Positions 1-9,841 of a stretch of 64,000 bases of DNA are shown piece after piece (the stretch's first letter is position 1; each line of letters opens with the position of its first letter). Under the pieces are notes generated by a model, which had not been told where the DNA came from, searched no databases, and saw nothing but the letters and a program-made list of their open reading frames with translations. The stretch comes from Schizochytrium sp. CCTCC M209059 (Eukaryota; Sar; Bigyra; Thraustochytrida; Thraustochytriidae). The stretch lies in the NCBI GenBank assembly GCA_000818945.1, contig KN805416.1:124001-188000 (forward strand), given 5' to 3'. Made by a program: the position numbers and the translations under genes.

Positions 1-3000
1 GCAGCCGCGCGAATGTCCTTTGCGTTGAAAAAAGAGCCATGCTGCTGAGAACGCGGAGCAAAAATTGAATTGTCCAGATTCCACGGCTCGTCATCCTCCA
101 CGGTGCCGTCCGATTCCGTGTCTGCCTGAGGCTCACCATCGCCGCTGTTGGCAGTGAGGATGGGGAGTTGCTCATCCAAGACAAGACCATTTCTCGTCCA
201 TGCCACTTTGGTCAATGGTTGTTTTCCGTGAAAGGGTTGAAGACTGTGAGTGTCCGGACGCGGCGATGGCACAAAGGCAGTCGGCAACGGCGCGTGCGCC
301 ATGCTTCCTGCAAGACATTTCTCACTCGATACAAGGCGAGCCGTGCGTGGAAAACGCCCGTCTTCGAATCCGAGACCAGACACGCGCGCAGGAGGCATCT
401 CGGGCGCGTCCACATCCTCCATGTTGTCTTTTCCAAACAAAGGACCTCCCGCTAGGTAGAGAAAGATTCGCTCTCCGCTCGGTAGCTCGTAGCTTGGAAT
501 ATCGGCGTACACGCGAGCACCTTCATGATGGGGGAACTTGGAAAGACTGACTCGCTTGGGCGCTGTCATTCTCTCAATGCGTCGCTTCAGCTCGCGCCGA
601 TATTGGCGCTTCAACGCGCGACGCTTCTTCTTTTTGAGTTTCTCCGCGGTTCGCGCTTCCGTTTGCTCAGCAGGTGCATCTCCTGCGCTGCTGTCGCTGT
701 GGTACTCATCAGAAGATAGACTTGTCTCTGAATCTGAAACGCCCTCGGCGTCTACATCCACGACACGAAGATTACTGTAGGGATCTCCGCCGCGATTAAA
801 GACGAACTGGGAGTGAGGTCGCGACGAGTCCATCTTGACGCGAATCTCGTTCACGCGTCGCGGCTGATATTTTGTCGGATCTGGCACTGTTGATGCCTCG
901 CTTTCCCCGCCAGCGCCGCCGTACGCATGATGTCCTGTTTCTGAAAAGTTGGCCGGAGACGAGTGCACGTCGCCAGCAGGCGATTTGCCATGCGACACGG
1001 AAGCATGCGCGTCCCGTGAAGTTTGCGCAGAGGTCTCGCCGATTTTAGAATCATCAGTCTCGCCCGTGCGCATAAATTCGAGCTCGAAATCAATTTCTCG
1101 GGGCGTCCGCATGGTAATTTCGCTGACGTTTGGCAACCACCTTTCCTTGCCCATATTGCTCTGCAGATCACGGGGAGCCCAGAGCCCGCGCGTCGGTTTT
1201 TTCAGGTTTTTGCCAAGCTTGACGGCCGCGGCACGGTGTGTTTCTGCATCGAATGGGCTCTCCGCGCAATGCACGACACCGCGTTTCGGCGGTGACGCAA
1301 GTTGCACACTTTGACGACCGTGTGGGCTCGTCGCGCGCGGGCTGAGAGCTCGGTCCCGAGGACTAGACGATTTCATCGATGACGGCTTCTTCTGCTGCGG
1401 GTGCTGCTGATGCGATGGCGGCGGCCGTGGGCGCGTCAAAGAATCAAGTGCGCCGGGAATCTTATTTCGCAGGTCCCATAAGGGTGAGTCGACGGGACTT
1501 TTGACCTCGACAAACCTTCTCGCACGAGGCGACGTGGGCGAGAACTTGCTTCCCGTTGTGCTTTGAGCTGTGTTCGCGTGCGATGGGGGTTGCGGGTGCG
1601 AACCCTCCTTCGTGTTTGGGTGCGGCTGCGCTGAAGTGGCTGCAGAGCTTGAAATTCCGGGCGGCGGACCTCGCGCCGAGCTCGTGATACGAGGAATGAC
1701 GACTTCCAGAGCGGCCCGTGTCTCGGCTCGTTCATGTCGATGCACGCCATGCTGCTTGCTGGTGGAACAGCCTGCATCTGCGTTGCATAGCTCCTGGCGG
1801 AACTCAATCAAGAAGGAACTAAGCGTGCGCGTCATACCTTCACTCTGATCTTCATCTTCAGGCTCAGTGGCTTCGTCGTCTCCAACATAGATATCTTCGA
1901 GAGAAGGGCCCTGTTTTGACTTGGCGCTCGATGACTTGCGACGTCCCCGAGATCGTCTTCCTTGCTTACACATCGTGGCGGCGCCGGTCTCCCCACCAGT
2001 GTTCTCTTCCTCATTGTCCTTATTGATCTCCTTGAGCCAATCGAGGAAAGCAGCTTTCTTTCCGTGCTTGTCGTGCTTGAAGAACTTTTGTTTGCCCCGC
2101 CCGGCGTGAGCGTCCGCGTCCGAGGCATTGCCTGCGTGGATCAAGGGAATGTTGTGTCCTCGCCAGCCGAGCATATGACGCGATCGCAGCTCGGCCTTGT
2201 AGATGAGCGTCTTGTTGTCGGCGTTTTCGGAAAGCTGACGCAGGATTTGGGCAATTATGCGACGGTGAGTCTTGTGTGGCGAGGTCCAAGCCATCTCTAG
2301 GAGACGATAGAGACCTTTGCGGCAAAGGTAAATCTGACTGTCTGGGTCCAGGGAGACGTGCCGAAGACCGCGAAGCGCATTGTGCACCGCAGCTTCATTC
2401 TCGTCCTGTTCGGTGAGCTTGAGCAAAAGGTCGATGCCACCGTTGTTGCGAACGAGGGCTTGGCCAACCGCTGTGGAGCGCAGCTGTCCAAGAAGACGGG
2501 CCCCGCAGCTACGAATTGCGCTTTGCGAAGCCCCAAGCATGTGCACGACAAGGGCACTGAGGTATGTAGCCCCTGCCAGTCGCGCGAATTTATTGCCGAC
2601 TGTGGACGAGGTCTCGGACATTGCGGGAAGCCTGTCCAGGTAGCAGAGCATTTGGGCCACGAGAATACGGTTGCGAGTGCTGACATTCTCATTGTAAGCA
2701 ATGTCGAGGAGGACCTGGACAAAAGGCTCAACACAGAGAAGGCGGTCGGAAATGCGCAGGCTCGCGAGAACCCAGAGGATGCTGATGGCCTTGTATGCGA
2801 TGGCGTCTACAATTTTACAGTGATCTGTCACAAAGAACGCAAAGGCGCCGTAACTTGAATCCTGTGTGCCAACACAAATGGCGCGAAGCAAACGCAGCAG
2901 AAAGGCATAGAGATTCTCGCGCACAGCCTTGATGAGCTTGCGTTCTTCACGAATGCAATCCAAATTGGCGAAAAGGGCTGCTGCTTTGGTCTCGGAAATG

Positions 3001-6000
3001 GAAATAGCGCGGAAGAATGGTCTGTTCACGAGCAACTGCCAGATGGCCGCGAGCGAGGCATTGAGAACGTGAAGATGCTCCCTCACGCGTGAAAGGTTTT
3101 GTGCGCGATCCTCTTCGGATTTCTCGGCGAGGTTTGGCAGTTCCTGCTCGCGCAGGACCTTTTTCGCCTCTCCGACGAGGCGGTCAAGCTCGGCCTTGTT
3201 GCGCGAGGCAGCTTTGAGTGCGCGGCGGTAGATATCGACAATTTCCATGGCATTGGTGCAAAATTCGAGGAGAACGCCAAGGAAGCCTTGGCGCACGAAG
3301 TCCATTCGGCGCGCTTCGTCGAGACCTAGAGCCCAAACTGCAAGTGCTAGAAAGACTGCGTTGGCCCCCGTTGGTCTCGGATCGGTCAAAAGTGCAGCCT
3401 TGAGACGAGGGACATCGGCCTCTGTCCATGCGTTGGGATCCATAGCCAACATCATTGTGGCCGCGCTTGCAAGATGGCGTGTGAGCCCCTCTTGGCGGCG
3501 ATGCTGCTCCAGAATCTCTGCGCATTGATTTGTCTCGACGAGCTCTCGAGGCAGTGATCCTGGCATGGTGCGTGCCAGCACATGTTCGGGCAGAAGAGAG
3601 GGCATGGCGACGCCTGCAGGGATCTGAAAATGAATGCAGGCCTCGAGCACGCCGCACAGCGCAGACAAACCATAAGCAATACAAGCAAGATCACGTACGG
3701 CGTCACCTTGCAGCTTGAGACGAAGCCTGGGATGAACAATGCTTAGCTTCGCGCTTCCTACCATGCATTCTGTGAGCACCTGAGCATAGTACCTGCCAAT
3801 TTCAGTAGTGCGCTCGTCGGTGACTTTGGCCGCAAGGCCTGAGTCACCAACTGTGGCCCCAGGCAGACGCAAAAGCTTGGCGCGCGTTGCCGGATCCTCG
3901 GCATTGGCGAGCGCGTTGAGAGCGGACATTGCACACAGCTCGACGGCGGGTCGGGCGGCATCACCAGACTGTCTTGTCGTGAGAATGAGCCCCAAAAGAC
4001 TCGCGCACGTTTCTTCCTGAAGAAGAGTCGCGGGCGAGAACTTGGGTCCGTCGTCAGCACGATCATATTCTGATCGTGGAGCCCAAGCCGAAGACTGCGT
4101 GGAGACAGTGAAGCTTCCCATGTCGACATATGCCTCGGACGTGCCGTTGGAAAGGCTCTGTGGATCTTCATGACGTTTCGCAGCGCCATCGTCGTCTTGG
4201 ACGTTTCCCAGCACTTCGGCGGACGATGCCGCACCGCCTTCGGCAATGCATCTACAAATACCCCAGAGGGCTGTTGCAGCGTATAGAAGGGTAATGTCAC
4301 ATGCGCGCCCATAGGGCATATTCCATTCGCTCTGATTGAAACTTTGGTTTGCCTTGTTGTCGAGATCTGGATATTTGCTGAGAATTGCGCGCGAGGAGGT
4401 TCGGTCCGCCGGGTGACTTAATAGCAGCGATACAAGACCATCAAAAAGGACTGTCGCGTCAGCGCAGACGCGGTCGCTAAGATCGTCTTGAACATCGGCA
4501 TTGCTGCTATTCCTGGCCGAGATGTCGGCCCCACTTTCACGTTCAATAATGGAGTCTGCATCGTGGCCACAATCCTCTTCGTCTTTTTCGTCTCGCCTGT
4601 GCGCTCTGGACTTTGTATGTAGTTCCGACAAGACGGGCGAGCTTGGATCTGCGATGTTTGCGGCGCCTTGTCCAGTTCCTGAAGCGGCAAGCATGGCGTG
4701 AAGAGCCCAACGCAGCAAGCTGTGTATTGGCCGATTGGATGCGGTTTGTTCGGTGAGGAGGAGAACGAGGCGCCCTTGTTTGCTATGGCGTGCGAGCTTG
4801 TACAAGAGAACGGACATTGCAAGGCGTGCGCCGGGTCCCATATTCAGCGAAGATTTGCGGACTGGCCCGTTGGCGCTCTCGGCCTCGTTTAGATTTACGT
4901 TTCGCGTTGGCGTCGCCCCCGGGGCGATGTTTTGTAGTGGGGCTGTGACATTTCGGACGACTTTGACAGGGTCGCCGCCAAGAAGCGGATACTCGCCCAG
5001 AAACTGGTAAATGGCTCGATCGTCTCTGGCAATGCAACGCAACAAAATAGAGCTGGCATGCTCCCACACGACACGATCGTACGTGTGAAGCATAATTTCA
5101 GAAACGAAATCGGGAAGGTCAATGCCATAGTCTGCCGGTGCCTCAAGGAGAAGACGGTGATTACGTGGGTCCTCCATGAGTGCGCGAAGCGCGCCAAGCG
5201 CGAAGACGTGGCTTTCGGGCGCATTAGGGGAGTTAAACATGTTTCGCTGGTGTAACGTCAAAAAGATCTTTGCAGCAAGATCTTTTTGCGCCATTTGTCT
5301 GCGTGGCTCCTCGTGCAGGACCAAGGCCCAAATTGCAGCGCTCAAGTTCCTCGCGAGATCAGTCTCAAAAGCTCGGGAGATGCCCTGTAAAATTGCCGCA
5401 AGTGTGCTCGGCAAGGCGCCATCGCCGGCGCGCAGAATGTACTTGAGATTCTTTTTGTTGCGAGCCAGCTCCCATAGACCGTGCATGGCACAAATGTCAT
5501 CGTAGGCGTCGAGCAGGCTCTCTCCGAAACCGCTAGCGGAGGCTTCGCCGGTATTGCTGCTGGAGGCCATGGCCGCCACCGCCTTTTCCATGTCTTCAGC
5601 GTCGCTGCCGACGCTGGATAGGGAGACGCGGCGCATTCGCGATCGCGGGGCAGAAGGCACACTGCCTTGTGGTGGTAACCCGGCAGCACCTCCTGCATTG
5701 GAGACGTTCGACAATGGAGCTGTTGACATTGCGCCTTGTGACATGGTTGGGTCTTGCCCACCAGCCTTGCGACGATTATTCTGGGGACCCAATAATTCAG
5801 CTTTTTGGGCAAGAATGCGATAGATTTGCTGCAACGCCTGAGCGCGTTCGTTCTGTCTGCGCTCTTTGATAAATTTAGGCGAAAGCCAGGCGCGTAAAAC
5901 TGTGTCGAGTTCGCTGTCTGATCGGATGGCGCGAAAGTCCCGCGCAATTTCATCGAATTTGGAGACTCCTGGCGGCACTGGACCGTAGGCTCTGGGCATG

Positions 6001-6209
6001 AGGACCCGAACTTTGTAAAAGTTGTCGAAAACAACCCCGCCTTGTTGCGCAATGCCGCCAAGAAGATGCACAATCGACTCAAAGACGGGTACACCGTCTT
6101 CATCTGCAACCTCGAGGTCTTCCACGTTGAGTCCGCGTGGTTGGTGTACCATGACATCCGCGAGGACGCCATGGCCGCGGTCATCGCCTTCGTCTGCCAT
6201 TTCTGCCAT
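1..6209 (-). CDS. Large ARM/HEAT-like repeat protein, 3' end outside window
   Basis: Read on the minus strand from ATG at 6209, this frame has no stop down to base 1, so at least 2,069 codons in one exon; the C-terminus lies beyond the window. The N-terminal third has a hydrophilic start followed by helical segments. The middle and later parts contain many short Leu/Ala-rich helix pairs, for example around 2280-2480, where a GGIDLLLKL..A..NALRGLRHVSL pattern resembles armadillo repeats. The last 500 residues visible are charged, Ser/Pro-rich and probably disordered, with a Lys/Arg cluster near 570-640. An in-frame stop at 6297-6299 and no other upstream ATG support the start. I do not recognise an orthologue; a scaffold role is only inferred from the ARM-like architecture. 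Confidence 0.8.
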   Translation of the reverse strand, partial: MAEMADEGDDRGHGVLADVMVHQPRGLNVEDLEVADEDGVPVFESIVHLLGGIAQQGGVVFDNFYKVRVLMPRAYGPVPPGVSKFDEIARDFRAIRSDSELDTVLRAWLSPKFIKERRQNERAQALQQIYRILAQKAELLGPQNNRRKAGGQDPTMSQGAMSTAPLSNVSNAGGAAGLPPQGSVPSAPRSRMRRVSLSSVGSDAEDMEKAVAAMASSSNTGEASASGFGESLLDAYDDICAMHGLWELARNKKNLKYILRAGDGALPSTLAAILQGISRAFETDLARNLSAAIWALVLHEEPRRQMAQKDLAAKIFLTLHQRNMFNSPNAPESHVFALGALRALMEDPRNHRLLLEAPADYGIDLPDFVSEIMLHTYDRVVWEHASSILLRCIARDDRAIYQFLGEYPLLGGDPVKVVRNVTAPLQNIAPGATPTRNVNLNEAESANGPVRKSSLNMGPGARLAMSVLLYKLARHSKQGRLVLLLTEQTASNRPIHSLLRWALHAMLAASGTGQGAANIADPSSPVLSELHTKSRAHRRDEKDEEDCGHDADSIIERESGADISARNSSNADVQDDLSDRVCADATVLFDGLVSLLLSHPADRTSSRAILSKYPDLDNKANQSFNQSEWNMPYGRACDITLLYAATALWGICRCIAEGGAASSAEVLGNVQDDDGAAKRHEDPQSLSNGTSEAYVDMGSFTVSTQSSAWAPRSEYDRADDGPKFSPATLLQEETCASLLGLILTTRQSGDAARPAVELCAMSALNALANAEDPATRAKLLRLPGATVGDSGLAAKVTDERTTEIGRYYAQVLTECMVGSAKLSIVHPRLRLKLQGDAVRDLACIAYGLSALCGVLEACIHFQIPAGVAMPSLLPEHVLARTMPGSLPRELVETNQCAEILEQHRRQEGLTRHLASAATMMLAMDPNAWTEADVPRLKAALLTDPRPTGANAVFLALAVWALGLDEARRMDFVRQGFLGVLLEFCTNAMEIVDIYRRALKAASRNKAELDRLVGEAKKVLREQELPNLAEKSEEDRAQNLSRVREHLHVLNASLAAIWQLLVNRPFFRAISISETKAAALFANLDCIREERKLIKAVRENLYAFLLRLLRAICVGTQDSSYGAFAFFVTDHCKIVDAIAYKAISILWVLASLRISDRLLCVEPFVQVLLDIAYNENVSTRNRILVAQMLCYLDRLPAMSETSSTVGNKFARLAGATYLSALVVHMLGASQSAIRSCGARLLGQLRSTAVGQALVRNNGGIDLLLKLTEQDENEAAVHNALRGLRHVSLDPDSQIYLCRKGLYRLLEMAWTSPHKTHRRIIAQILRQLSENADNKTLIYKAELRSRHMLGWRGHNIPLIHAGNASDADAHAGRGKQKFFKHDKHGKKAAFLDWLKEINKDNEEENTGGETGAATMCKQGRRSRGRRKSSSAKSKQGPSLEDIYVGDDEATEPEDEDQSEGMTRTLSSFLIEFRQELCNADAGCSTSKQHGVHRHERAETRAALEVVIPRITSSARGPPPGISSSAATSAQPHPNTKEGSHPQPPSHANTAQSTTGSKFSPTSPRARRFVEVKSPVDSPLWDLRNKIPGALDSLTRPRPPPSHQQHPQQKKPSSMKSSSPRDRALSPRATSPHGRQSVQLASPPKRGVVHCAESPFDAETHRAAAVKLGKNLKKPTRGLWAPRDLQSNMGKERWLPNVSEITMRTPREIDFELEFMRTGETDDSKIGETSAQTSRDAHASVSHGKSPAGDVHSSPANFSETGHHAYGGAGGESEASTVPDPTKYQPRRVNEIRVKMDSSRPHSQFVFNRGGDPYSNLRVVDVDAEGVSDSETSLSSDEYHSDSSAGDAPAEQTEARTAEKLKKKKRRALKRQYRRELKRRIERMTAPKRVSLSKFPHHEGARVYADIPSYELPSGERIFLYLAGGPLFGKDNMEDVDAPEMPPARVSGLGFEDGRFPRTARLVSSEKCLAGSMAHAPLPTAFVPSPRPDTHSLQPFHGKQPLTKVAWTRNGLVLDEQLPILTANSGDGEPQADTESDGTVEDDEPWNLDNSIFAPRSQQHGSFFNAKDIRAA

Positions 6210-6224
6210 TTCCGCCACCGCTGC

Positions 6225-6261
<37 letters not shown>

Positions 6262-7174
6262 GTCGGACGTCCAGGACGTCGCGGACGGGCGGCAGTTTAG
6301 AAATTGCTGACGATCTATGAGTTCTGTCCGGATCTCTCCTTTTGAGAGAAATTGCGCGGCCTCCTCCGCGGCACTGGCCTATCTCATAAAGGAGTCGGAT
6401 TCCTTGCTCTTTTCTTTCTTTTCTTTTGTTTTCTTTATTTTTCGTTCCTTTCTCATTCTTACACGCACACACACATACATGGACGTACTCGTTTGTTTCA
6501 TCATTCGAGTGCTTCATATAGCTGGCTCGCGAAGGTAGAAGAAAGTAGGAGAAGCTGAGTTTTCGTCAAGATGGATAACGAGCATCCTCGACTACGCGTC
6601 GCGCGCGCAGGCGAAACCAGATAGACCTGAAAGAGCGCGTCGCTTGCGATTTTCCTCTTTCGGTGGGACCGACCATTTGGTCGCTTCGCTTCGATCCGAT
6701 CCGATCCGATCCGATCGATCGAGATCGATCAATTATCAATCGATTGCTCCTTATCCGTTACAGCGTTAGAGGCTCCATGTCTTCGACTGCGCGCTACATC
6801 GTCGCTCGCTGTCTCCACTCCCACTCTACCACTGCCACCATTCATTCTCCACTCGGCGATTCTGCTGCCAACTCGACGAAATTAAAGTGCACACCGCAAC
6901 CATCTGAATTATCCCCGCTTCCACATACTTTAGTTGGTAATAAGATTTGAAAAAGCAAAGCTATAGCTCCACAGCAGACTGCCTTTGGAGGCGGCGAAAT
7001 AGAGAAGGGTGAGAGTGGTGTGGGTAGAGGCGGGTAAAAAGGGAAACCTGCGGCGGCGCGCTGCTGCTGCAGCTGGACGCGCAGCAGATTGGCTAGAAGC
7101 GCGACGTCGAAGACTGTGAGGTGCACGCGGTCGCGAGGGAGCGGAGCAGCAGCGGCAGACATACAGCGGAGAAG
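6210..7174. other. Divergent spacer between ARM-like protein and OSCP
   Basis: No gene is supported here. Next to the minus-strand start is a (GCC)n run at about 6228-6258, which is a CGG-type repeat in that gene's 5' leader. A T-rich stretch lies at 6395-6470 and a (GATCC)/(GATC) array at about 6690-6735. The interval presumably holds promoters for both neighbours; I see no convincing TATA box. Confidence 0.6.
6690..6750. repeat. (GATCC)n/(GATC)n short tandem array
   Basis: Five GATCC units followed by GATC units and ATCGAT palindromes, in the divergent spacer upstream of the OSCP gene. Confidence 0.75.
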
Positions 7175-7837
7175 ATGCTTTCCAGTGCGGCGAAGATCGC
7201 GGCGCGCGGCGCCCGCGTGAACGGCGTGGCCCAGATGCGTCTCACCGGCGCTCGCGGCTTCGCGGCTGCGGCCGACAAGAAGCCCGTGGAGCTCCCCGTG
7301 CAGCTGTACGGCCTGAGCGCCCGGTACGCGAACGCCCTGTTCGTGGCCTGCCAGCGCGCGCAGACCCTCCCCTCCGTGGAGCAGGACCTCGCGACGCTCA
7401 AGGAGTGGTCGACCAGCAACGAGACCTTCAAGAGCTACATTAACAACCCGGTTATCAGCCGCCAGGACAAGGTCAAGGACATGTCCAAGATCAGCGAAGG
7501 CATGAACGACACCACCCGTGGCTTTCTCACCGTGCTCGCCGAGAACGGACGCCTTAACGAGCTCGACAAGGTGCTGGACACCTTCCAGACCTTGTTGAAC
7601 GCGCAGCGCGGCGTTGTCGAGGCCACCGTCACCGCGGCCGAGGACCTCTCCAGCAAGCAGCTCAAGAGCATCGAGAAGGCCATCTCCTCGGGCTACCTCG
7701 ACAAGGGCCAGTCGCTCAACCTCAAGGTGAAGGTTGACGAGGGCATCATCGGCGGCCTCCAGGTTCAGATTGGCGACCGCTTCCTCGACCTCTCGGTTGC
7801 CTCGCAGATGAACGGCATTGCCAAGGCCATCGCCTGA
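7175..7837 (+). CDS. ATP5PO: Mitochondrial ATP synthase subunit O (OSCP, delta-type)
   Basis: A 220-residue protein of the OSCP/delta family, which links the F1 head to the peripheral stalk of mitochondrial ATP synthase. The first 35 or so residues are Arg/Ala-rich without acidic residues and fit a matrix presequence ending near GFAAAADKK. The next part has the OSCP pattern: LYGLSARYANALFVA, then helices with the NPVISRQDKV and GFLTVLAENGRL segments, and a C-terminal beta-rich tail with VDEGIIGGLQVQIGDRFLDLS. Length agrees with the family (about 200-215 residues plus presequence). The frame is open 18 codons further upstream, but the ATG at 7175 gives the cleaner presequence. It stands alone, divergent from the ARM-like gene. 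Identification is confident. Confidence 0.93.
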   Translation: MLSSAAKIAARGARVNGVAQMRLTGARGFAAAADKKPVELPVQLYGLSARYANALFVACQRAQTLPSVEQDLATLKEWSTSNETFKSYINNPVISRQDKVKDMSKISEGMNDTTRGFLTVLAENGRLNELDKVLDTFQTLLNAQRGVVEATVTAAEDLSSKQLKSIEKAISSGYLDKGQSLNLKVKVDEGIIGGLQVQIGDRFLDLSVASQMNGIAKAIA

Positions 7838-8406
7838 TTTTCTAGTCGCTTCTCTATGGATGAATATCGGTCGGGGAGGGACTGCCCTGGCGCGCGTTGA
7901 GTTTTCTCTTTTTCTGTTTCTTTCTCTGGATGGGGGAGAAACTTTTGCGCGTTTGGCTAGCCTTCGCGGCCGCTCACTCGATAAAATTTGAGCGATCGAC
8001 CGGACGGTGCCCCTTGTTTGCATCCCACTGCCTCAACCACAATCTTTAGCCCCTTTTTTCTCTTGATCCCCTTCTTTTTACTTCTTTTGTTTCCTCTTTC
8101 CTTGTCGGTTTTTTCTTGCGCGTCTCGATTTCGTCATTCACAACAGCAACATCAACAACGACAACAACCAGAATTGTCAACAACAACAACAACCAGAATT
8201 GTCAACAACAACAACGATAAAATGAACTCTCCTAGAGACCATGCCAAGTTGCTTGAGCTAGGGCCTAGGCTTGACTTATCCATACCATTTCTGATGTGGC
8301 AAACAAGAGGCAACCTGCGTGGTAATTATTTTGTTCATTTTAAAGCCATTCTAGTCAAGTATGCAATGAGTGTACCTCACGTCGTAATTTCTCATCGCAC
8401 ATTGAA
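7838..8406. other. Convergent 3' spacer with CAA-rich repeats
   Basis: Contains the OSCP 3' UTR, a pyrimidine-rich block at about 8040-8115 and a CAA-rich tract at 8140-8220 in which a 27-bp unit ending CCAGAATTGT is tandemly repeated. No gene is supported. Confidence 0.6.
8140..8220. repeat. CAA-rich tandem repeat with CCAGAATTGT unit
   Basis: Runs of CAACAA punctuated by CCAGAATTGT at two positions about 27 bp apart; non-coding, between convergent genes. Confidence 0.7.
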
Positions 8407-9357
8407 TCAATAAATTCCAGGGAAAATGTGGTTGCGATCCGGATAGGCGTCACCGAATTTCTCCTTGTACCAGGCTGTGATAGCCGGGGCGCGCGGGACG
8501 AGGTTGGCCATCGAAACAGCAAGGATAAAGGCCCCGTTGGGACCCCAGGAAAGGATGGCGAAGCCCGCAAACGCCCATAGCTCGACGAAGTATTGCGCAC
8601 ACGTGACGTAATCAAAGAAACCACCATGAGGAATCTGGTATCGGGGCGCATTGGGGTCGGCACGGAGGTCGCGCACAATTTTGTCGTGCCAAATGATCAT
8701 CGCAAGACCTGAGAGGTAGACGACCAGTCCAATCCAAAAGCGCGGATCGCGCAGCCAGCGCTGATTGAGGTGTCGACCGTACTCTGCAAACCACTTTGCA
8801 TTGAGATAGCCATGCGTGACGGTCACGAGGACCCCCCCAAGCGCGGGAACCAGCGAGAAGTTTTTGGAGTCCCCGTGCACGCGAATAAGATAGGGGAAGG
8901 CAAAATTCCGGTAGGCGTAGTGTAAGAGCATGATGCAGGCCATAAAGCGCGGGACAGCTTCCTTTGATTGTGAACCACCCTTGACAAAGAAAAAATATAC
9001 AAAGGTGCAGGTCACTGGAAATTCTAGCAGGAACCATCCGAGACGCGGGTTTACTGCAATGTATGCATTGCCGCCAAAGCGACCATAGGCGGTGTTGCTC
9101 AAGTTTTCTGCCGCGAAAGAAATGGTAACAACAAAGATTGCCCAGGTGAGCACAAAGTTGAAATGGTCATTCTCGGTGAGGCGTACGAGCGTGAGGCGGC
9201 GCTTGAGACGTGTTACCTGGTGGGTCCATCCTGACGTCTGCGCGCTGGCCTTGACGGACTGCTCCCGCTCCGCGCCGGGCTCAGTGGGGCGCGCGGGGCC
9301 TTGTCGTTGCCGGAGACCCGTATCTTCCATGGTGCCAGAATTCTTGTTCTTGTCCAT
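8407..9357 (-). CDS. Steroid 5-alpha-reductase family protein (SRD5A1/2-like)
   Basis: A 316-residue multi-pass membrane protein. The C-terminal half carries the signature of 3-oxo-5-alpha-steroid 4-dehydrogenases: WFAEYGRHLN, DPRFWIGLVVYLSGL, IPHGGFFDYVTCAQYFVE and the terminal AITAWYKEKFGDAYPDRNHIFPGIY segment, which is the NADPH-binding end. Family members reduce delta-4 double bonds of steroids or related lipids in the ER using NADPH; in a protist the substrate may be a sterol intermediate or a polyprenol, and the sequence cannot decide. About six hydrophobic segments are visible. The N-terminal 55 residues are hydrophilic and longer than in animal enzymes (about 255 residues). ATG at 9357 is the first in frame; the reading frame continues upstream only through non-ATG codons. 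Confidence 0.88.
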   Translation of the reverse strand: MDKNKNSGTMEDTGLRQRQGPARPTEPGAEREQSVKASAQTSGWTHQVTRLKRRLTLVRLTENDHFNFVLTWAIFVVTISFAAENLSNTAYGRFGGNAYIAVNPRLGWFLLEFPVTCTFVYFFFVKGGSQSKEAVPRFMACIMLLHYAYRNFAFPYLIRVHGDSKNFSLVPALGGVLVTVTHGYLNAKWFAEYGRHLNQRWLRDPRFWIGLVVYLSGLAMIIWHDKIVRDLRADPNAPRYQIPHGGFFDYVTCAQYFVELWAFAGFAILSWGPNGAFILAVSMANLVPRAPAITAWYKEKFGDAYPDRNHIFPGIY

Positions 9358-9841
9358 CGCAGACCTCGTCGCCGCACCACGTTTGCGTCGCAGCAGACAA
9401 AGGCGAGGGCGGCGGCGCGCGCGAGGAGGGGAAGGAGGAGAGGCGCGAGTGCAGGCACGTCGGGCGCGGAAGGAAGAGAGAGTCAGTTTTGGCACAGATG
9501 TTGCGGCGACACTTGTCTTGCACGCATCGGGAAAGATTGGGAAAAAAGGGTCTGGTCTCTCTCAGCCTCGGCATATCAAAGAAAAAGTACCCGTACGATA
9601 CGGCGATGATACACGTACGATACAAGGATAGGTAGCAGTGAGCACGGTCTTCGTGGACAGCAGGCTGGATCCGGTGAGGAAGTCGGGCCTATTCGCCAGA
9701 CCGCTACATGGGAAGAGCGAACAAGGAAGGCGACTGCCGATGGCAGCTCGTTACGTCAGCAGACGATGCCTTCGACCTGTGACACCTTGCCCGGCTTGAT
9801 CCCCCTGGATAATAAAGGGGGGAGGTGATTCTATTCCTAGT
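9358..9841. other. Spacer upstream of the 5-alpha-reductase gene
   Basis: Arg-rich open frames here are GC-driven and lack ATG starts. The interval should contain the reductase promoter and the 3' UTR of the next minus-strand gene; no specific site is recognised. Confidence 0.5.

Noticed and set aside
5342..6517. 391-codon minus ORF beginning in a T-rich leader
   Set aside because: It is out of frame with the 2,069-codon frame on the same strand, and poly-Arg arises from the GCC repeat.
6842..8023. 393-codon minus-strand ORF
   Set aside because: Antisense to OSCP and its flanks; no family pattern.
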